NCBI GenBank assembly: GCA_022925895.1
Contig: JAKSYS010000353.1
Coordinates: 1-62,470, forward strand
Origin: Fragilaria crotonensis
Taxonomy: Eukaryota; Bacillariophyta; Fragilariophyceae; Fragilariales; Fragilariaceae
DNA length: 62,470 nucleotides
Direction of reading: 5' to 3'
Below the pieces are notes generated by a model. The model searched no databases and had not been told where the DNA came from. It was given only the letters and a program-made list of their open reading frames with translations. Below are positions 53,537 through 62,470 of the stretch, piece after piece (positions within the stretch are counted from its first letter, which is position 1; each line of letters opens with the position of its first letter). Position numbers and translations under genes: made by a program.

Positions 53537-54568
53537 ATGCTGATACAATGTGGTGAGTATCATAAATATGTAACTCTTACGATGGCGACTGCGACAGGTT
53601 GGAATGACATCGACACAAGCGGCCCATTGGAGAGAGAAACTTTGGCTTGTGCTGTCTTTTCTTCACTTCTTGCTCTTTGGTTTGACCAAGAAGAAATGAA
53701 ATGGGCTGTGTGTTTGTTGCCTTTTCCGGATACAATCATCACCCACAAAAGAGACAGAATCCATCTACTGGAAGCATATGCAATTTTCTGTAGAAGGCTC
53801 TGTTTCCCAATCCGGTGGTGTGATCTGCACAAAGAGTTCGGACAATCTACAAGTGCACTATCAAGAATATTCAGGAGGCTAATGGTACATTTGATTCTTG
53901 TTTCAAGGGTCGGCCCAAAGGTTGTTTTCTATCCTCTGAAGCAGGAGCAATATGACCAATATCTGCTTTGCACGGAAGGGTGCAGATGCTGAGCTCAGAA
54001 TTGTCGCAGTGATTGATGCAAAAAACTTATGAGTTGCCGACCCACACCACATTTGCAAGGGTCACAGTATGATCGACATAAAAAAGGGCATGGTCTCAAG
54101 GTTCAGATATTAGAAGGGCCAGATGGTTTAGGTATCAGTTGTGTTTGCACCTATGATGGCAGACGAGGTGATGGCTATATCTTCCGTCATTCCAATCTGG
54201 AAAACTTCTGGCAGAACCATCCAATCGCATGTAACTACAGAAAGTAAGCTGTTTCAGCCTACCAAACAACAAACTGGACATTGTCTAAATTCAAAAAGCT
54301 GCCGGGATGGGCTTCCAATACTTTAATCAGTCCTATGCGAACCTGCGTTGAATGGTGATACGAGAAGGTAGGTCGACATTGGGCATACTACGTTGACTTC
54401 AAAAAACAAATGAGAATGGAAATGGTGCGAATGGAAGCAATGTGGCACGGTGCATTCTGGCTTACAAATGTTGTCACTTGTGTTAGAGGTGGCAACCAAA
54501 TCTCGGAGTACTTTGAGCTACCACCACCGACACTTGAAGAGTACCTCAGAACAACTCTAGAATCGTAG
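53537..54568 (+). pseudogene. PIF/Harbinger transposase relic
   Basis: An N-terminal helical segment (RLCFPIRWCDLHKEFGQSTS) is followed by a frame change to VAVIDAKN (first catalytic Asp region). Then come CRPTPHLQGSQYDRHKKGHG and GPDGLGISCVCTYDGRRGDG (second Asp region) and a C-terminal ISEYFELPPPTLEEYL typical of diatom Harbinger ends. Several stops and shifts occur, and the third acidic region is not intact. It is dead. No TIR or 3-bp duplication was located. Confidence 0.65.
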
Positions 54569-55290
54569 TAGTAGAGTTGGTTGTCATGTCGCTCTGGGAA
54601 TGAATTGACCATTTCCAATTTTGGGAGGGTAACTGATGAGGCGACTGTAACTTTAAGCCTATCGGTAGTACGTTTGCCACCCCATAGGCATGTCGGAACC
54701 ATCACTTAGTCGAAAGAGACGAAGGTGGAGAGCATGCCGCGCGTGCTCGTGTTACGATCATACCTTTGATCCTGGGAGGGTACTTCAGTACAAGTACCTG
54801 GTAGGTACGCTGTAAGCCAAATTACTGTGTTTTAAAATTCAACTAGAAGATTTTGACCGTTAATTTGTAGTTTTCAGTCTAGCATGGTTCTACCGGTAGT
54901 ACTTTGTACAATCCTGCGATGCTGAATGCTGAGTACCTGGTAACGTAAACGAACGAGGTCATCGTGGTATGGTCGATAAAAGCATTCACTACCGGTACTC
55001 GAGTAGTAAGCGGACGATACCATACTAGCCACGATACAGTATCTTCTGCAATACTACAACACCATTAGTCCCCCGCCCCAGAGAATGACCTTTCTGGCTA
55101 CTTGCTGCTATCCTCCTTCACGTGACCTCATCGTTCAACCATCAGCACGCTTAAGTAACGCGCTGCAGGTTATGCTGAATATGCGAAGAGGTATGTTGTT
55201 GATGTTTTCACAATGTTGGATTAGGTATGTTACCTCATACTAGCTCCAGGTGCTCATGTCCGACAACCCTCCACATCATTCCTGACATCC
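54569..55290. other. Spacer with GTAC-rich sequence
   Basis: No gene. GTAC/CCGGTA patches occur at 54780-54815, 54890-54960 and 54990-55040. Confidence 0.5.
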
Positions 55291-55640
55291 AAAAACCAAA
55301 AAACGCCTCATCTCTTTTGTCAAGGTTCTCCTCCCTGATCGGAATACACGCCCCCGCAAAATATCGCGGAGTACTCTCCTCTTCGTCGCCCCATCAACAC
55401 AATCTTGGAAATTCGGCGACGCTTGCATGACAAACAGGCATCGAGAACAGCGCATCATAGAGGTCTTCAACAACTTCTATGTTCAGGGAACCAAGCTTGA
55501 TTTGATCGGCATCATCCTCATCATTTGCTAATGTGGTTCCAGTGTCGTCAGAATTAGGGATGCAATTCAATTCCAAATCACACGCACCTTTCCCGTCGCC
55601 CACTCTCTGAGGATTTGGTTGCCCTTGGATTGAATGACGA
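55290..55640 (-). pseudogene. Degenerate second-family block, middle copy
   Basis: Related to 25495-25893 and 60342-60640. On the minus strand a 69-aa frame (55603-55394) reads DADQIKLGSLNIEVVEDLYD then SVAEFPRLC and stops. Too short and unsupported to call functional. It lies 60 bp from the 3' end of RING gene 5. Confidence 0.35.
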
Positions 55641-55697
55641 CTAGGATGGTAGAATAGTTAATGAGAAGCGTCAAGATAAGAATGCAGATCATCTCAA

Positions 55698-56839
55698 TCA
55701 TACTGCCGACGGGCTGTGCCACTCGTCATCCTCGATGCATTGTTCAATCATTTCGTAGGTTTCGGGATCCCACATTGGCTGTCGACAATTTGGACATTCA
55801 TGATGGTCCCCATGCAACCAATTCATTATGCATTCACGATGATACGCATGTGAACACAAACCAGTCACTGAATCATCTGTAGGGACTGCAACAACATGAA
55901 GATGAACCGGTGAATACTACATTATTGACGCCCGATGCTAAACCGCAAGGAAGGAAGTTGTTGTATCACTTACCAAGAACGTCCATGCATATGGAGCACG
56001 CGACAGCGTCTGGAACATCCGTGCAAACTACATAGTGTTTTAATTGTGGGTCGTACTTTTCATTACTGCTGCGCCCAGCATGCGGGTGACCGTCCGATTC
56101 CAGCTTTGGAGACGACATGCGAGGAATGTGTCAGAGTCAGAAGTCGCTTCATACAACATTGCTACGAGCGCCCATCCCTTACCTTGCCTTCCTTTGGAAA
56201 GAGTGCTGCCAAAACAAGGGGACGTCGTGACTGTGTTTCTTCTGCAATCGACACTGTCGGCGATGCGACAGGAATTGTCGGCAAGTTCTGTTGCGTTTCT
56301 TCAATGTAGTGACGTGCTGGTGCACGATAGAAAGTACAAAGTTGTCTGCAAACGTCAGTGGCGTGATTATCCATCAAGCAGCGTACGAGACAAAAACAGA
56401 AGCAAGGAACGAGTATGAACAATGACAATAAGAAATCAAGTTCAATCTCGCTTCGACCTCCTGGACGTGTAGGAACTGAGACAGAAGTAATTGTGGGAGG
56501 AGTTGATGCTGGATAAATGGTTGGGGCGATTGGCGCATCACTGGGATTTGTGAATGGAGTTGCGTTCTGTGTAGTGTTTTCCTGGCAATCACATGTCGAT
56601 AAGATTGCGGAGGAAACGTTAGAGCAATTTTCGGTCGGAATCGATCCTTCCAATCCGGCAAGCGCGAGTTCGTTGCAAGTACACGAAGTGAAATTGTGAC
56701 ACTGAACGCTGGTTTTGGCCAAGGGACTTCCAACTTGGTATCCATAGCCACAAATGAAGCAGGGACTTCTTTGTTCAGAGGTGATAGTGACAAGGAGTAC
56801 AGCAACCAAGAAACGTCGTAAACGTTCTCGGAGCATCAT
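55698..56839 (-). CDS. Membrane RING-H2 protein, gene 5 of 6
   Basis: Exons 56839-56183, 56103-55974 and 55885-55698 join in frame to 324 aa. Introns are 79 bp (GTAAGG...AAAG) and 88 bp (GTAAGT...TGCAG). It is the most diverged copy: CGYGYQVGSP instead of CGDGYEVG, a different transmembrane segment (SLFILVPCFCFCLV) and juxtamembrane part. All eight ectodomain cysteines and the RING ligands (CSICMDVL...CSHAYHREC...CPNC) remain. The frame is open upstream to 57016, but MMLRER matches the start of its paralogues. Apparently functional. Confidence 0.8.
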
Positions 56840-57430
56840 CCAGGCTTGTTGAGTTGTGTTGTAGTGGTGTAGGCGAGAGTTGAGAATTGTGTTTCGCTCT
56901 CTCATCGGCAGGGAGGATGGATTGTCGTTTTTCACATGCACCCGTGCCCAGCCAGGGTGGCAATTTCGCAAATAGAGGACGAGTGTACTCGAGTGCAAGT
57001 ACAGTCCGATGAACACAATCGAAGGAGGTGTTTTCTTATTAGGTTCTGTTGCCTTGAGTCGTTGATCGGCTTGCTGCCGTTGTATTCATAGCGCGGGACT
57101 CTGGGCTGTGGTGTTGTACTCCGATTATGAAGCGCGTGCTTTGTGCATCGTTTATTACACGGGAACAGTACACATATAGCGTAATCGAGTGACCGGCCGA
57201 ACTGTATAGTGGTTTTATTTAGGTTCGTTCCGTCTTTCCACATTAAAACCCTCAATATGTAAACAAACAAATAAAAACAGGGTTTTCGAACTCTGTAAGA
57301 TGCGACGACGGTTAAACTGCTTTTCTGTTCATGGAAAAGACGAAATTTTTGGATGCCACATTCGATCGAACGGACGATAACATGTGTTCGACGTGAGGAG
57401 ACCTACCGGTAGTTCAGTTGTTTCAAAAAC
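56840..57430. other. Upstream spacer of RING gene 5
   Basis: It contains gagtcgttgatcggcttgc (57056), the conserved upstream motif. No gene seen. Confidence 0.5.
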
Positions 57431-58191
57431 GAGCGTATCAATGGCCTGGCTGGTCGGAGCTATTGGAGGTATGCTCAGGATTGTCTTCGTAAAGGACATT
57501 TAAAACCAGTCGATGTGCCTTGAGGTGTGGTGCTGGTGAAAACCATGTCACACGACCTGATGTTATTGGTTCGGATGTTTAAACCAGCATTCTATCGTAC
57601 TCGGAATACATCCTCTATGTGGTCACATCTATTTGAATTTGGATTGGTCAGCACGGTGTTAAATGTTAGGGGAATGTTGTTGGATTGCCATTCTGCGTGT
57701 CGACTGGAGCCATTTACGTAACCAGGATAAACAGCGGCGATTGATTTCCGCATCATGAGTAGTAATGAATTCTCTCATAAAGGTTTAGCCTCGACTGTGA
57801 TGGCATCCCTCACACCATTACCTTCCGATACAAACGTCTCATCACGGACGCCTCCTCCGCCTTTGGTCTCAAAGTCGTCAATGATTCCTTGCAAAGCGAG
57901 CGCATTGAGAGGCGAGAATCGACCCAAGTGAACCGAATTCGTGAGGGAAAGCATTCCTTCGACAGCATATTCCGGATCATCCGGATGGTAGGTTCGGCAT
58001 CCAAACTTGGCACACGAGGATTCAACCGACTCAATGAGTTCATGAATGAATTGCTGAACAATCGCAATGGTTGAATTCTCATCATTAATCATGGTACGGA
58101 CTTAATGAGCATCGTCGAATTTGAGCCATGATCGATCATCACTGTCATCGTACGTTTGGTCGTGGACTTCGTCGGTGGGATTCGAGTCTAT
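57430..58191. repeat. Segmental duplication, left copy (pairs with 61440-62250)
   Basis: Aligned landmarks include ggaggtatgctc, gatgttattggtt, and the entire short acidic protein frame. Confidence 0.75.
57775..58191 (-). pseudogene. Pseudogene of the short acidic protein at 61823-62242
   Basis: It is collinear with the right-hand copy, but the start codon is ATA (58191-58189) instead of ATG, and a Gln codon CAA is TAA (58104-58102). The rest (AIVQQFIHELIESVESSCAK onward) stays open to 57775. Because two independent knock-outs accompany an otherwise conserved frame, the loss looks recent. Confidence 0.75.
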
Positions 58192-58509
58192 TTTTGATTT
58201 TTGATTTTGTGGTTTGTGGTTTTTTACAGAAAGTGTACTACTTTGAGTTATTGTGAATGATAAAGTGAATCAATCTCGAGCTGCCTTCCGATTGAAAAGT
58301 CACCCGCGCAACTGCTCTTGTTTTCAACGTTCAGAGAGTGTCTTCCTTCCTCGTCAGGAGGTTGGAAAGTTGATGTACCACTCAGCTACTTTAACGCCGT
58401 TGCGCAATCAACCTCACACTCAGTCGGGACGCGTCATTGCAATCATACTGCATCTTCATTTGATGCGAATTCAAGGCTTATCCCGCTCAATCGAAACTCA
58501 TCATCTTAA

Positions 58510-59728
58510 TCATACCGCCGATAGGCTGTGCCACTCCTGATCATTTATGTATTGGTCAACCATCTCGTAGGCTTCGGGATCCCACATCGGTTGTCGACAG
58601 TTCGGGCAGTCATCATGGTCACCTTGCAACCAGTTCATGATGCACTCACGATGATAAGAATGTGAACACAAACCAGTCACTGAGTCATCTGTAGGGACTA
58701 CAACAACATGAAGACACGGACAAATACTTTAGTGACGTTGGATTCTCAAAGACATGCAAGGGGAAGTAGATGTACCACGTACCAAGAAATTCCATGCATA
58801 TCGAGCACGAGACAGCGTCTGGAGCATCCTCGCAAAACACGTACTGTTTAGACTGCGGATCGTATGTCAAGTTGCTACGCCCGGCCTGTGGTGATCCATC
58901 TCCTTCCTGCTTTTGGAGAAGAGTCCACAAGTGAGAATGTGTCAAATGCAATGGTCGTTTCGTTCCATGGCAACAAGACATGCCATCACGCGCCGTACTT
59001 ACCCTACTACCTTCCTTCGGAAAGAGTGCCTCCAAAACAAGTGGTCGTCGTGATCGAGGATTTCCAATCGACAATGTCGGCGTTGAGACAGGAATCGTCG
59101 GCAAGGGATGTTGCGTTCCTTCAGCATGATAAATTGGCGTCGGCAAGTGCTGTTGCGTCACAGTTCCTTCACTATAACGACTTGACGCATGATAGACACA
59201 CCAACGCCTGCAAGCACGTGCGCCACGATTCGTCAAGCGTCGTATGAGGCAGTAACAAATGAAAGGAATCAGCACGATGAGCGATACAAAAAGAACAGTA
59301 TACAAAGTCCAAAGCTCCTGTTTGTGTAGAAACTGGTGCCTGGGAAGTGGGGCGAAATAAACTGGGATAATGTGATGGGGCGACTGGGGCAACGGGGGCA
59401 AATGGAACAAGACTGGGAGAATGCGTTGGAAACCATGTGTTCTGCGAAGTGGTTTCCTGACAATTACACATGTCGCAAAAATCACCAAGGAAACGTTAGA
59501 GCACTCTGAAATCAATCCTTGAAGTCCCGCAATCTCCAGGTCTTTGCAAGTGCATGAAGAGTCTGAGGACCCTTGTCCTGCATCAGGACAGCTTAAGCTG
59601 GCGCTGGCATACGGGCTTCCAACTTCGTATCCATCGCCACACATGGAGCAGTTTCCGCTTGGTTGAGATGTGACACTGACAACGAGTGCTGCAGCCATCA
59701 AGAAGCTGTGTGTATCATGTCGGAGCAT
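58510..59728 (-). CDS. Membrane RING-H2 protein, gene 6 of 6, with two compensating frameshifts
   Basis: Exons 59728-59003, 58909-58783 and 58697-58510 join to 346 aa. Introns are 93 bp (GTAAGT...AAAG; in frame and stop-free, so retention is tolerated) and 85 bp (GTAAGT...TGTAG). It has a signal peptide, the first seven of eight ectodomain cysteines, a transmembrane segment (VLFVSLIVLIPFICYCLI) and an intact RING-H2. From about 59460 to 59315 it is read in a different frame from its paralogues (the usual CDCQE and Pro-rich linker are visible in the neighbouring frame), then returns. The result is an open frame with a novel linker. The tail has an extra repeat (THLPTPIYHAEGT-like). Confidence 0.7.
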
Positions 59729-60341
59729 GATCAAGGTTTGTCAAGTTCTCGAATTAGGAGGGGGGTTTGAGAATTGTATTTAGCTGTCATCCAGCAGGGC
59801 GGTGGTTTGATGCTTTTGAGGATCGCTTTTCACTGCAGTATGTACGAGAACCACGTTCTTTGCATATATATTATACGAGTACATGCCCACAGGATGAGAA
59901 GAATTTTTGATCTGTTGTTGATTGTTGAGTCGTTGATCGGCTTGCTTGTTTGATGTGTTGGGTCCGAGTACAGTACACAGTACACACACCGACTACTTGT
60001 ACAGTATGTACGACAGTACAGTGTAGATTATAGACGTGTATGAATAGATGTGCTTGGAGTACCAGTACCATTGCGATCTAAAGTACTACAAGTACCGGTA
60101 GTACATGATTCAAGGTAAAATAGCATGCACACTTGAACTGTAGTGAAAGGTTTTACTGTACTGGAGTAAGAGGGCGTGACGGCGTGACTGTCAGCAACTG
60201 TCAAGTCGTTTAACGGTACAAGTACTTGTAGCAATGATTGAGGGGCCACGATCAAACATCGACCATCGTTCATTAATTTTAAGCAGGGCCGTTGGTCCTG
60301 AAGGTGGTACAACGCAATCTGTGCTCTTTGAGCATCATATA
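59729..60341. other. Upstream spacer of RING gene 6 with GTAC patches
   Basis: It includes gagtcgttgatcggcttgct (59927) and many gtac at 59965-60110. A minus-strand frame (60381-60028, 117 aa) has no recognisable domain and no copy elsewhere in the window. Confidence 0.5.
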
Positions 60342-60640
60342 TCATACGCATAGAAGGAGAACGCCGAGGGACCACAGACATGATTTTGAAACACGCTTCG
60401 TGGTGTCGAGGGTCGAGGCGGCATTAGATCGTGAGACGAGTTCATTTGACATGCGAGTAACATGAACTACAGTAACTGGTACCACAGTAATGCCGAGGAG
60501 GGATGTTGTCAGGGTTCTCCATACCTCATCGTACTCGAGTATTAGGAATGGAAATTCGGCAACGTTTCCATGATAACAAAGCAACGACAACAACACGTCG
60601 TAGAGGTCTTCAACTACTGTCACGTTATTGGAACCAAGAT
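60342..60640 (-). pseudogene. Degenerate second-family block, right copy
   Basis: A minus frame (93 aa) contains VTVVEDLYDVLLSL and GNVAEFPFLILEYDEVW, related to the 55290 and 25495 blocks. Incomplete at the N-terminal side; function unknown. Confidence 0.4.
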
Positions 60641-61439
60641 TGGTGTGATCGGCATCATTTTCTTCCTCTTGACTCTGCGAATGTCGTTCACCTCGTCAGG
60701 ATAAGTGGTCCGTTTCACATTCTCATCACCAACGTATTTTTCTTCACCCACTTTATGGATCAATTTGCCGAAAATGAAGTTTCCGTTCGTTTCGTCGGCT
60801 GTCGTAGTGGTTCAGAAAGTGTACATCCCGTTGCTTGTCGTCGGACATTTTTTCGAGTCTCTTCGTTTCATATTGCGAGTCAGACGGTTGTAATAAAAGA
60901 GAGGCGGAATGGCACTCTTTCTGATCGTTGACACCTTGCTAAAATGGTCAGCTATACGACGAATACTTCACAAGTGGATCAAACAAAGGCGTGCTCCTGG
61001 AACCAGTCCCCGAAATCCGTCTGCGATGTTGACACGACGCCATTTTCCTTTATCCGAGAGAGATATCTGTATAATACTGCACCAAGAGGAGTAACGCTTT
61101 CTATGAGATCCGATCCATGTGCTCGTTTGGTTGGATTTCAAGTCAATACCAATGCTTTTCACGTATCACGTATCATATTCTACGAAAATGTCGAACTTTC
61201 TACTCGATTCAAATATCCCCACGTACCGTACTGCGTGGTCTCTTTGAAAAGGGAAATGAATGGAATCAACTCGCTACCGTGTTCTACGGAGTAACCCTTT
61301 GCTTAGGAATCAAATGGAGCTCAGTTTTGACGTGGTATCGTTGAGATTGGAGAAGTTTCACTTCATGGATGCTGCTGAGTGTTGGCGTCTGGTAGCATTA
61401 AGGACATGCCGAGTTGAATGCTGTGCTGAGAGATGAATT
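60641..61439. other. 800 bp without recognised gene
   Basis: Short frames only, none supported by repetition or motif. Confidence 0.5.
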
Positions 61440-62250
61440 GGAGGACTGGCTGATCGGAGGTGCTGGAGGTATGCTCTGGGGTGTGTCTTCATATCTATGC
61501 GCAATGCAGTCAAAACCAGATATGTTGTGAGATTAGTGCCGCTACAAACCATGTCACCAGATCTAATGTTATTGGTTGGTTCGGATGTTTAAAACAAATT
61601 ATATCGTACTTGGAGAACATCGTGTATGTGTGGTACCATCCAACTAGCATCGACGAAACGAGGACCGTCATCGACGGCGTAAAGTGCTAGGCTAATGGTG
61701 ATGGACTGCCAATCCGCGTGTCGGCTGGTGCCATTCACATAACCATGCTAAAGAGCGATGGTTCTTCGCATCATGAGGAATAATAAACGCATTAAATAGT
61801 TTGAGCGATTCTATATAACACATTAAAATGTAGCCTCATCCGTCACGGCATCCCACACACCATTATCTTCCGATACAAACGTCTCATCGTGAACGCCGCC
61901 TCCTCCTCCGCCATTGGTCGCACAGTCGTCCAAGTCTTCTTGCGATGCGAGCGCATGGAGAGGTGGGAATTGACTCAAATGAACCGAATTCGTAAGGGAA
62001 AGCATTCCTTCCACAGCATATTCCGATTCATCCGGATGATAGGTTCGGCATCCAAACTTGGCACACGAGGTTTCAACCGACTCGATGAGTTCATGAATGA
62101 ATTGCTGAACAATCGCAATGGTTGTTTTCTCATCATTATTGCTGGTACGGACTTGATGAGCATCGTCGAACTTGAGCCACGATCGATCATCAATGTCATC
62201 GTACGTTTGGTCTTGGACGTCGTCAGTGGGATTCGAATCCATTTTTGAAC
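61440..62250. repeat. Segmental duplication, right copy (pairs with 57430-58191)
   Basis: Same order of landmarks as the left copy, including the acidic-protein gene. It contains extra sequence around 61630-61690. Confidence 0.75.
61823..62242 (-). CDS. Short acidic protein of unknown function
   Basis: 139 aa from ATG 62242. It has an acidic N-terminus (DDVQDQTYDDIDD), a helical segment (TIAIVQQFIHELIESVETS), a Cys pair (CAKFGC), and an acidic Gly-rich end with six consecutive Gly codons. No domain recognised. The duplicate at 57775-58191 is a pseudogene, so this is the only intact copy in the window. The conserved frame between the two copies supports it being coding. Confidence 0.6.
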   Translation of the reverse strand: MDSNPTDDVQDQTYDDIDDRSWLKFDDAHQVRTSNNDEKTTIAIVQQFIHELIESVETSCAKFGCRTYHPDESEYAVEGMLSLTNSVHLSQFPPLHALASQEDLDDCATNGGGGGGVHDETFVSEDNGVWDAVTDEATF

Positions 62251-62470
62251 TTTTGTGCGGGTGTGTGATTTTTCAATCAAGTCGACTGCTGATTGAAAAT
62301 TTGTGATTCAAAATGGTGATGGGACAACTTGTCGAGCGCATGTGAACGCCAGGGATTCGACGTTCAACACGTTGACGACGAAACGGAAAATCTTGCACGT
62401 TCCGTTCCGCTGTAGAATGTACTCCAAACACTGGCATGGTACACACACACACAACCACGACTGTCACGCT
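62251..62470. other. Right edge
   Basis: Upstream region of the acidic-protein gene. It contains a (ca)n run near 62440. No gene seen. Confidence 0.4.

Noticed and set aside
56162-57016. Longer N-terminus for RING gene 5
   Set aside because: Paralogues start at MMLRER/MLR just before the signal peptide; the extra 59 codons have no counterpart.
60503-60931. 142-aa plus-strand ORF
   Set aside because: It lies antisense to the second-family block and has no conserved counterpart in the other copies.
1-62470. tRNA and rRNA genes
   Set aside because: None recognised by eye on either strand; a tRNAscan-SE or Infernal run would be needed to exclude a tRNA.

Overview
The window looks like a piece of a nuclear genome of a diatom, probably pennate. 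Two Ty1/copia elements of the kind known as copia-like diatom (CoDi) elements fill about 11 kb. Six paralogous host-type genes each carry two short introns of 73-93 bp. A DUF6824-type domain, common in diatoms, is also present. There is no bacterial gene organisation, and I recognised no rRNA or tRNA gene. Species is not identifiable by eye.

Left half, 1-22.5 kb: a graveyard of mobile elements. In order: a complete Mutator-like element (MULE) with about 550-bp terminal inverted repeats (TIRs), a perfect 9-bp target duplication, a Ulp1-like cysteine protease ORF and a frameshifted transposase; a GC-rich 5'-truncated R2-like retrotransposon tail; a frameshifted Plavaka/CACTA-like transposase; a large minus-strand ORF of unknown function with dioxygenase-like motifs, headed by a 150-bp-period satellite; a frame-broken ORF of a conserved unknown family; GTAC-rich minisatellites; and a 5'-truncated LINE-like element bounded by a 17-bp target duplication.

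Right half, 22.5-62.5 kb: a dispersed array of six minus-strand genes for single-pass membrane RING-H2 proteins. Each has a signal peptide, an ectodomain with eight cysteines, a Pro-rich linker, a transmembrane segment and a C-terminal C3H2C3 RING finger (probable E3 ubiquitin ligase). All share two introns at the same positions and phases. A recurring 3'-flanking block travels with them and also survives alone at two places. One gene is a mosaic of two others and one carries two compensating frameshifts. The array is interrupted by a 353-bp hAT-type MITE (its empty site is preserved beside another copy), a truncated copia element, an apparently intact copia element with identical 107-bp LTR cores, a DUF6824 gene with a truncated duplicate, and a Harbinger transposase relic. 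At the right end a short acidic protein gene faces its own pseudogene copy in an 0.8-kb segmental duplication.

The best candidate for an undescribed system is the RING-H2 receptor-like array: a fast-evolving family that appears to exchange ectodomains between copies while keeping the RING module. Intron positions and joins were derived by hand, and family names rest on motif recognition, not database searches.
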